Of a stretch of DNA of 20,527 bases, positions 15,106-20,527 are shown in pieces (position 1 is the stretch's first letter; each line of letters starts with the position of its first letter). The DNA lies in assembly GCA_021159425.1 (NCBI GenBank), contig JAGGRU010000131.1, positions 1 to 20,527 on the forward strand, written 5' to 3'. This stretch comes from Sulfurovum sp. GTDB lineage: Bacteria; Campylobacterota; Campylobacteria; Campylobacterales; Sulfurovaceae. A model generated the notes under the pieces. It had not been told where the DNA came from. It made no database searches and saw only the letters and a list, made by a program, of their open reading frames with translations. A program made the translations under genes and the position numbers.

Positions 15106-16577
15106 TTTGTAAGTCCTTCCATATAAACTTCCGTAGGATATTTTTCATCTAAGGCTTTTACAACATTAGATTCAAATATGTTTTGTTTTACTTGATTGAC
15201 AGTCTGCTTTACAAGATCTGTTTTGTTCCCATCCATTGGCAAAAGCTTCTGCTCTACTATCTTGTAAACTATAACTTTATCTGATATGCTTATAATACCC
15301 TTTTCTTTTGCAGATGTAAAGAGTTTTTGTAAAAATTGTAAACTTTCTTGTAAATTTAGTGATTTTAGGTTGTCATGTTTCTCTAAAGTGATAAAATCAG
15401 ACACGGTTGTATTAATTTCATCAAAGTTTTTCAGTGTTGTTTCTGCAAGTGTTGAAAGTGCCTCTTTTTTTGTTTGCGTCGTATAGAGTTCACTCACTTC
15501 ATTTTTTGCTTCATCAAATGTTTTGGTTTTTGGTTCTTTTATGCTGTTGATCTTAAGTGTTGCATATTTATCTGCAACTACTTTTGGCTTAAGAATGTCA
15601 CCAATATTTTTCTCTTGGATCTTATCCCAAAGTTCTTTTGTAAATTGACTGTCCGCTAAAGGAAGTGTTAAAGTATCTGTACTCTCAAGTTTGCCTTTTT
15701 TAAATGCAATATAGTCTTTCTGTGCAGCTTTTTTTGTCTTTTTGAGTTTTAGATCTGTCATTGCTTTTGCTTTTGCTTCATCAAAAGATTGCTGTTTGCC
15801 ATCTGCATTTGTATAATTGAAAGTATTTGCTTCCCAAAATGTTTTTACTTCATCCTCAGTAACAACAGTATCTGAACTTTCTGTCCAAAGAACAGAAAAC
15901 TCGTATGCTTTTTTGCTCATGAAATTATCTTTTTTTGCTTCCCAAAATGTTTTTAGTTTTGTTTCATCAAGTGTAAAGTTCACATCATTAGGTGTCAATA
16001 CTGTATACGCAAGTTTATCAGCAACGTTCATAGCAGATGAAATAGTCTCAATTTCCAATGGCAGTGCATCAACCGTTAACAGTGAAAGAGTCTTATTGAT
16101 CTTGATATCTTCTCTAAGTCTCTCCTCAAATACATTTGCTTTAAGCCTTCTGGTATTTAAATAAGAGTCATAGATCTCTTTGTTGAACATACCGTCTTTT
16201 TGAAATGCTTCGATATTCTCAAGACTCTTTGCTACTTCTTGGTCTGAAACTATGATGCCGGCATCTTTTGCAAAGTTAAGTATTTTTGCCTGTGTGTTAA
16301 GTGTAGCGAAAGCACGTTTTACAAGACCCATCTCTTTTGCTTTTTTGTCATCCAGTTTACCTTGCATCATTTGGTTCGTCTGCTGATAGATATCACTGTA
16401 AACCATGTTGAGTTTGCTTTGTGGAATTTCAATGCTTCCTACTTTTGCTACATTCCCTGCTTTTGCACCGAAATCATAACTTCCCCAACCTACAAAACCT
16501 GCACCTATAAATGCGATGGTTGCTACCCATATGGTCCATACCAGGTATTTATTGTGTTTTTGCATCCAACTTATCAT
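15102..16577 (-). CDS. PpiD/SurA-like periplasmic chaperone
   Basis: The 491-residue protein is anchored by one N-terminal membrane helix (11-31, in a short MISWMQKHNKYLVW start followed by GAGFVGWG), with the rest in the periplasm. Residues 40-180 form the SurA/PpiD-type N-terminal chaperone domain (VAKVGSIEIPQSKLNMVY, then the helical LVKRAFATLNTQAKILNFAKDAGI). Two linker units with KTFWEA (209-214 and 245-250) follow, as in PpiD. The region 255-380 has only a degenerate parvulin-like pattern, so prolyl isomerase activity is doubtful. It probably helps newly translocated envelope proteins fold. It is the first gene of the operon with ftsA and ftsZ, the same order as recalled for HP0977-HP0979 and Cj0694-Cj0696. 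Confidence 0.82.
   Translation of the reverse strand: MISWMQKHNKYLVWTIWVATIAFIGAGFVGWGSYDFGAKAGNVAKVGSIEIPQSKLNMVYSDIYQQTNQMMQGKLDDKKAKEMGLVKRAFATLNTQAKILNFAKDAGIIVSDQEVAKSLENIEAFQKDGMFNKEIYDSYLNTRRLKANVFEERLREDIKINKTLSLLTVDALPLEIETISSAMNVADKLAYTVLTPNDVNFTLDETKLKTFWEAKKDNFMSKKAYEFSVLWTESSDTVVTEDEVKTFWEANTFNYTNADGKQQSFDEAKAKAMTDLKLKKTKKAAQKDYIAFKKGKLESTDTLTLPLADSQFTKELWDKIQEKNIGDILKPKVVADKYATLKINSIKEPKTKTFDEAKNEVSELYTTQTKKEALSTLAETTLKNFDEINTTVSDFITLEKHDNLKSLNLQESLQFLQKLFTSAKEKGIISISDKVIVYKIVEQKLLPMDGNKTDLVKQTVNQVKQNIFESNVVKALDEKYPTEVYMEGLTN
15826..15955. repeat. exact 22-base repeat inside the ppiD-like gene
   Basis: Positions 15826-15847 and 15934-15955 are identical over 22 bases (core TTTGCTTCCCAAAATG). 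They are 108 bases apart, exactly 36 codons, and both encode KTFWEA. The protein-level duplication is normal in PpiD proteins, but exact DNA identity is more than codon choice alone would give. Confidence 0.75.
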
Positions 16578-16606
16578 ACTTCATCTACCTTCTATCGAAA
16601 AATTTG

Positions 16607-16612
16607 TATAAT
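16607..16612 (+). promoter_or_regulatory. -10 box for bioA in a divergent promoter region
   Basis: A perfect TATAAT lies 48 bases upstream of the bioA ATG, in the 83-base gap between bioA and the divergent ppiD-like gene. The same bases read ATTATACAAA on the other strand and may serve a weaker overlapping promoter for the division operon. Confidence 0.5.
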
Positions 16613-16660
16613 TTTACCTAAAATAAGCTTATTACCAATGAATTGGAGTGTGAAAATAAA

Positions 16661-17974
16661 ATGCTTGATAAAAACAGTGAAATGATGCAGCGTGACTTGG
16701 AAGTAATATGGCACCCCTGTACACAAATGAAGGACCATGAGACTTTGCCGCTTATACCTATTAAGTCCGGTAAAGGAGTTTATCTTTATGATTTTGAAGG
16801 TAACAGTTATATAGATGCAGTTTCTTCATGGTGGGTGAATCTGTTCGGGCATGCAAATGAGAGTATCAACACCAAAATAAAAGCACAGCTTGATACACTT
16901 GAACATGTGCTTTTGGCAGGATTTACACATGAACCTGCTGTTGAATTAGCACATAAGCTGGTAAAGATAACACCCAGTGAATTAAAAAAAGTATTTTATG
17001 TTGACAATGGTTCATCTGCGGTAGAAGCAGCACTGAAAATGAGCTATCATTATCATTTAAACTTGGGAAAACGCAAAGCACTTTTTCTCTCTTTGACAAA
17101 CTCTTATCACGGTGAAACAATAGGGGCACTCTCTGTTGGAGATGTAGCACTCTATAAAGAGACGTATGCACCTTTACTGATCGCTAACATGCAGGTACCT
17201 GTTCCCAAAGACCAAAGTGAAGCAGCTGCAAATGAAGCATTGGCAGTTCTGGAAGAAGTCCTCAAAGAGAAAGCTGATGAAATTGCGGCATTCATACTTG
17301 AACCGCTTATACAAGGTGCAGGGGGGATGCATATGTATCATCCTGCCTACCTAATAGGGGCAAGAGTCTTGACAAAAAAGTATGATGTACATCTCATTAC
17401 AGATGAGATCATGACAGGATTTGGACGTACAGGAAAAATGTTTGCCTGCGAACATGCTAATATCTCTCCGGATTTTATGACACTCTCCAAAGGATTGACA
17501 GGAGGATATCTCCCCCTCTCTGTAGTAATGACAACAGAGGATGTTTACAATGCTTTTTACTGTGACTATAATGAGTATAAGGCTTTTTTGCACTCTCACA
17601 GCTATACCGGAAATCCATTAGCCTGTTCTGCTGCTTTGGCAACATTGGAAATATTTGAACAAAATGATATTTTGGGTGACAATGAGAAGAAAAGCCTTTA
17701 CATCAAAGGGGGTCTAGAAAAATTCTTAACGCTTCCAAATGTAAAAGAGATAAGACAACAGGGAATGGTCACTGCCATAGAACTTAAAGGGTATGATGTA
17801 AAAGAGCGTATAGGTTTGCGTATTTACGAATATGCATTAAGCAGGGGTGTCCTGCTTAGACCGCTTGGACATGTGATCTATTTCATGCCGCCTTATATTA
17901 TCACCTATGAAGAGATAGATAAAATGATAGAAGTTGCGTATGAAGGAATACAAAAGTTAAAAGTTAAAAGTTAA
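16661..17974 (+). CDS. bioA: adenosylmethionine--8-amino-7-oxononanoate aminotransferase
   Basis: BioA is the PLP enzyme that converts KAPA to DAPA in biotin synthesis using S-adenosylmethionine as amino donor. Numbered from this ATG the protein has 437 residues: IWHPCTQMKDHE (16-27), SSWWVNLFGHAN (55-66), the PLP-phosphate site NGSSAVEAALKM (116-127), NSYHGETIGALSVG (147-160), TDEIMTGFGRTG (247-258, with Asp248) and the Schiff-base Lys277 in LSKGLTGGYLP. I chose the ATG at 16661 with GGAG at 16645-16648 (12 bases, rather long) over an in-frame TTG at 16643 that contains that site. bioA next to the ppiD-ftsA-ftsZ operon is also seen in H. pylori (HP0976). No other bio gene is in the window. 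Confidence 0.95.
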   Translation: MLDKNSEMMQRDLEVIWHPCTQMKDHETLPLIPIKSGKGVYLYDFEGNSYIDAVSSWWVNLFGHANESINTKIKAQLDTLEHVLLAGFTHEPAVELAHKLVKITPSELKKVFYVDNGSSAVEAALKMSYHYHLNLGKRKALFLSLTNSYHGETIGALSVGDVALYKETYAPLLIANMQVPVPKDQSEAAANEALAVLEEVLKEKADEIAAFILEPLIQGAGGMHMYHPAYLIGARVLTKKYDVHLITDEIMTGFGRTGKMFACEHANISPDFMTLSKGLTGGYLPLSVVMTTEDVYNAFYCDYNEYKAFLHSHSYTGNPLACSAALATLEIFEQNDILGDNEKKSLYIKGGLEKFLTLPNVKEIRQQGMVTAIELKGYDVKERIGLRIYEYALSRGVLLRPLGHVIYFMPPYIITYEEIDKMIEVAYEGIQKLKVKS

Positions 17975-17979
17975 AAATT
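17952..17979 (+). repeat. 7-bp tandem repeat at the 3' end of bioA
   Basis: Three perfect copies of AAAAGTT (17952-17972) and a fourth copy with one change (17973-17979) cover the last codons and the stop of bioA. Seven is not a multiple of three, so gain or loss of a unit would shift the frame of the last residues and move the stop codon. Confidence 0.7.
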
Positions 17980-18011
17980 ATAGGAAGATATGTATATTCT
18001 TCCTATTTTTT
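17980..18011. terminator. bidirectional intrinsic terminator
   Basis: ATAGGAAGA (17980-17988) pairs perfectly with TCTTCCTAT (17998-18006) around a 9-base loop, followed by further T to 18011 on the + strand. On the - strand the stem is followed by AATTTTTAAC. It terminates bioA and probably also the convergent Sel1-repeat gene, whose TAG stop (18003-18005) lies inside the stem. Confidence 0.82.
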
Positions 18012-19391
18012 CAGAAAAGAAAAAAGTCCTTTGTTCTGTTTTTTTATTCTTTTGTAATGATCTGTGGCTCTTTTAATACCTGAATTCATTGCTTCCTTAT
18101 AAAGAAGTTCTGCTTTTTTCTTGTCTTTGTCTATTCCTATACCATATTCATAAAATTGGGCCAAGTCACAAATGGCTTCAGGATAATCATCATGGGTTGC
18201 CAAACGGTTGATAAGTGTAAAAGATTCAGGCAGATTCTTTTGAAGTATTTCACCTTTATAGAGTGCTCTCGCAAGTTTGAACTGTGCATATTTTGATTCT
18301 GTAGCAGCAGTGATCAATACCAGTTGTGCAGCTTCTTCTTTATGTGCAACACCAAGAGAATCGATTTTCTTTATCATCTCTTCAATGTCTTTTTCACAGT
18401 ACTCTTCATGTGAGATTTTTTCCAGCCATGCAGTTACAGAAGGAAATATCTCCAGTGTTTCCTGTACCGGAGGGTACTGAACATGCATATTTTTAAATTT
18501 TTGATCTATATAAGGTATCGCTTTATATTTTGTATTTTTTGTTTCTGTCTCATCATTTTGTTTTTGTGGTTTTAATTCTTTTAATTCTTCTCTTGTCTCT
18601 TCACCAAAAGTTTCAATATTTTCCTCTTCTTCCTGATTTTCTTTTTCACTGTATATTACTTCTGAAGGTTCTTCTGTCATTTCTTCCAGGGTTTCTTCCA
18701 GGGTTTCTTCCATGGTTTCTTGCATGGTTTCTTGCATGACTTCTTTTTGGGTGGGTTCCTCTTCGATGATCTCTTCTGTATTCTCAGCTATAGTGTCGCT
18801 AAAGAGCTCTTCTGTAAGTTTTTCTTCTATAGGTTTTGTTATCTGCTCTTCTGTATCAAAAAAAGTATCTCTGGGTATATCATTGGTTTGAATATCCGGT
18901 TTTTCCCAAAATGTATTTGATGCATGATTATTTGTTTTTAATTTTATATTATTAGGTAAAATATCACCTGCATCAATATTCAGTAAAGAGTCAAAATCAA
19001 TATTTTTTTCTACTTTTTTAGGTTTCTCTTTCATCACTTCATCGCTAAATGCTACCATATCATCAAAATCCAGATTTTTGATCTCACTGCTATTTTCAGG
19101 TTCAGCAAAAAGATTAAATTCATCAATCGTATTATTGTCTTGTATTTTTCTTTTCTCTTTCTCTTTTTGAAATGTTCTTTGGAGTATTACCTTGGTAGGT
19201 GTTTCTATGTAAGCAGTAATGAGTCCTTGTGCTTGAACATAATTCTCAGCTTTAAGTGTAGTAATGATCTCTTGTATCTTTTCATCTGTTCTTAGAGGAC
19301 CGAGTTGCAAGATTTGTAGTTGTATGGTTTCAAGGTCTGTAATGGAGATAGCAAGGTTGATAATACTTAATCTTTTTTTTGTCTGGTTCAT
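18003..19391 (-). CDS. uncharacterised acidic protein with C-terminal Sel1-like repeats
   Basis: I do not recognise a named family for this 462-residue protein. Residues 1-70 look like a small helical domain (SIINLAISITDLETIQLQIL and LKAENYVQAQGLITAYIE). Residues 75-285 are a long, very acidic, low-complexity and probably disordered region containing short motifs such as NLDFDDM and IDFDSLL, and a 4-residue tandem repeat (219-238, MQET/MEET/LEET). Residues about 320-365 are helical, and 368-449 hold two Sel1-like TPR units (YAQFKLARALYKGE...; LAQFYEYGIGIDKDKKKAELLYKEA). The C-terminus is basic (KKQNKGLFSFLKK). No signal peptide or membrane span is seen, so it is probably a cytoplasmic scaffold. 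The start has AGGA six bases upstream. It is last in a minus-strand group after the antiporter remnant. Confidence 0.75.
   Translation of the reverse strand: MNQTKKRLSIINLAISITDLETIQLQILQLGPLRTDEKIQEIITTLKAENYVQAQGLITAYIETPTKVILQRTFQKEKEKRKIQDNNTIDEFNLFAEPENSSEIKNLDFDDMVAFSDEVMKEKPKKVEKNIDFDSLLNIDAGDILPNNIKLKTNNHASNTFWEKPDIQTNDIPRDTFFDTEEQITKPIEEKLTEELFSDTIAENTEEIIEEEPTQKEVMQETMQETMEETLEETLEEMTEEPSEVIYSEKENQEEEENIETFGEETREELKELKPQKQNDETETKNTKYKAIPYIDQKFKNMHVQYPPVQETLEIFPSVTAWLEKISHEEYCEKDIEEMIKKIDSLGVAHKEEAAQLVLITAATESKYAQFKLARALYKGEILQKNLPESFTLINRLATHDDYPEAICDLAQFYEYGIGIDKDKKKAELLYKEAMNSGIKRATDHYKRIKKQNKGLFSFLKK
18679..18738 (-). repeat. 12-bp coding minisatellite (5 units)
   Basis: Five contiguous 12-base units of the type GTTTCTTCCAGG/GTTTCTTGCATG (+ strand reading) lie inside the Sel1-repeat gene. 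They encode MQET, MQET, MEET, LEET and LEEM. Units 1-2 are nearly identical to each other, as are 4-5. Copy-number change would stay in frame. Confidence 0.8.
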
Positions 19392-19435
19392 TGATGATCC
19401 TGTGCGTCATTGTAATAGGCAAAATTATAACCAAA

Positions 19436-19890
19436 TTATACTTCACATTTTAAAACAGAATCAACCATTCCTCTTGCCATTTGTTCTGTACCTACGAGAA
19501 TTTCATAATTAGGAAACTCTTCTGTCAGGTCATCTTTTTCTTTAAACTTGTCTACCTTTATGATCACTCTGGCATTTGTTATTACCCGTGTGAGAACATC
19601 ACAGATAAGGTGCAGTTTTTCAGAGTTGTCAAGTGCTACAATTACAACGGTAGCATCTTTGATATTGACAGATTCCAAAATGGTTTTGTTGGCAGCATTC
19701 CCAAAGATGACATTTTTACCCTCTTTTTGAGCTTCTTTTACATTATATATATTATGTTCTATGGCAATATATTTTACAGAGCGCTTATCCAGTTTTTCAC
19801 ATATCCGATAATCGTAGGTATATGAAATCTGGTCAGGATCAGATTGGTGATCGTAGCAATAAAAATAGTTAAAACAATAATTTCAAGCAT
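19436..19890 (-). pseudogene. remnant of a CPA2 (KefB-type) cation:proton antiporter gene with TrkA-N domain
   Basis: The minus strand begins at an ATG (19888-19890) with a first transmembrane segment typical of CPA2 antiporters: MLEIIVLTIFIATITNLIL, then TRFHIPTIIGY (21-31). This frame then runs off into VKNWISAL and a stop at 19774-19776. In another frame, from about 19807 to 19436, the sequence encodes the TrkA-N/RCK nucleotide-binding part: RICEKLDKRSVKYIAIEHN, then VIFGNAANKTI, VVIVALDNSEKLHLI and a plausible C-terminus VDSVLKCEV. The Rossmann GxGxxG loop and essentially the whole transmembrane domain (expected about 350-400 residues) are missing, and the two parts are out of frame. This reads as one antiporter gene collapsed by an internal deletion of about 1 kb. 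The C-terminal piece also has in-frame TTG codons, so expression of a lone RCK fragment cannot be excluded. Confidence 0.8.
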
Positions 19891-19903
19891 TTATTTATTT
19901 CTA

Positions 19904-20476
19904 TTATAGATTTGCACTTAAAGCCAACAATCTGCATGAGTTTTCTAAAATAGAAATCTTCTTTGCCATTTCTGTTAAGTCTCTATCGTAAGATATCAGA
20001 CCAAAACCTTTTATCAGAAGCAGATGTGTATCATGTTTTTCAAAAAATTGGTGTATTTCATGCGGTGCACGTTCTATCCAGTCATCTATATTTTTGGGGT
20101 CATAGACTATCAAGTCCCCTAAAACTTTTTTACCATAATAGTCCTGAGGTGAGACCTTTCCATGTTTGAGTGAATACGCTGTTGCATAAGGCGGCATAGT
20201 ATAACTTACATATTTTGCATTGGCTATGGTTTTATAGATAAGTTCATGTATATGCGCATCGGAATTTGCCAAACTCCATCTGTAATCTCTCTTTTGACAA
20301 TCAAGTTTGACAAGTGATGCTTCTGTTATTTCATCCAAAATAGTATCTTGTGAGTTAATGATAAAAGAATTTTCAGAGATCCTTGCAGAAATAGAACCAT
20401 GGTATACAGAGAAAAAGTTTTTATTGAAAAGAGAGAGTGATATATGTTTAATGTCATCGATGAGGTGCTTGTCCAT
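19904..20476 (-). CDS. class II aldolase/adducin-like protein lacking zinc ligands
   Basis: The 190-residue protein has the fold pattern of class II aldolase/adducin N-terminal domains: HGSISARI (26-33, for GN-I-S-x-R), SDAHIHELIYKTI (72-84), VSYTMPPYATA (90-100) and LLIKGFGLISYDRDLTEMAKKISILE (153-178). In metal-dependent members the third block reads HTHPP and the fourth NHG. Here the three histidine positions are Tyr92, Met94 and Phe158, so the catalytic zinc site is gone. It is therefore probably not an aldolase in function; its actual role is unknown. The start is ATG with AAGG about 11 bases upstream. The antiporter remnant starts 13 bases after its stop. The 51 bases upstream, to the window edge, contain no complete gene. 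Confidence 0.8.
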   Translation of the reverse strand: MDKHLIDDIKHISLSLFNKNFFSVYHGSISARISENSFIINSQDTILDEITEASLVKLDCQKRDYRWSLANSDAHIHELIYKTIANAKYVSYTMPPYATAYSLKHGKVSPQDYYGKKVLGDLIVYDPKNIDDWIERAPHEIHQFFEKHDTHLLLIKGFGLISYDRDLTEMAKKISILENSCRLLALSANL

Positions 20477-20527
20477 GGTCTGTTTAGCCTTTATTCATGC
20501 ATATTAGGAAACCTCTAACACCATTAA

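Noticed and set aside
16643..16660. TTG start six codons earlier for bioA
   Set aside because: The GGAG site would lie inside the gene and nothing upstream resembles a ribosome-binding site.
19436..19678. Stand-alone 80-residue TrkA-N protein starting at TTG 19678
   Set aside because: The reading frame continues upstream with clear TrkA-N homology and meets an antiporter N-terminus in another frame, so a collapsed antiporter gene is the better reading.
20484..20527. Possible 3' end of another minus-strand gene (frame ending GFLICMNKG before a stop at 20484-20486)
   Set aside because: Only about 13 codons lie in the window, too few to identify or to distinguish from chance. It would fit an upstream gene ending seven bases before the aldolase-like ATG, but I cannot support it.

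Overview
The window is an AT-rich, almost fully coding chromosomal segment of a Campylobacterota (epsilonproteobacterial) bacterium, probably a free-living Sulfurovum- or Sulfurimonas-like organism. The main reason is gene order recalled from Helicobacter and Campylobacter: bioA / ppiD-like / ftsA / ftsZ, a Ste24-like zinc protease beside prmC (hemK), and a UPF0323 lipoprotein paired with a glutathionylspermidine-synthase-like protein. Several genes have promoters of the extended -10 type (TGn-TATAAT), often without a clear -35. The genus is inference; no rRNA is present.

Layout. 1-2800 (+): thrC and a secreted LysM/3D-domain wall protein. 2814-4751 (-): a Uup-type ABC-F ATPase. 4862-8970 (+): Ste24-like M48 protease, prmC, a DUF4149 membrane protein, a hypoxanthine-DNA-glycosylase-like protein and apaH. 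Two copies of a small inverted-repeat element (REP pair/BIME) lie on either side of the DUF4149 and glycosylase genes. 9011-10556 (+): Mn-dependent pyrophosphatase (ppaC) and a small outer-membrane beta-barrel protein. 10626-12404 (-): UPF0323 lipoprotein followed by an ATP-grasp glutathionylspermidine-synthase-like protein. 12530-16577 (-): ppiD-like chaperone, ftsA and ftsZ in a tight division operon. 16661-17974 (+): bioA. 18003-20476 (-): a class II aldolase-like protein that has lost its metal ligands, the remnant of a CPA2 cation:proton antiporter gene, and a long acidic Sel1-repeat protein of unknown function.

Most of the segment is core housekeeping: cell division, envelope assembly, release-factor methylation, and PPi and Ap4A turnover. 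The least ordinary parts are the two 65-68 bp GTAG-type REP pairs (one supplies the stop codon of prmC), the antiporter gene that appears to have lost about 1 kb between its first ~30 codons and its TrkA-N domain, the aldolase-like protein without zinc ligands, and the lipoprotein/ATP-grasp pair, which resembles ygiB-ygiC of enterobacteria and whose lipoprotein ends in a Ser/Arg-rich tail finishing in Gly-Gly. No tRNA, rRNA, CRISPR array, transposase or intact mobile element was seen. There is no gene-free stretch longer than 300 bases.
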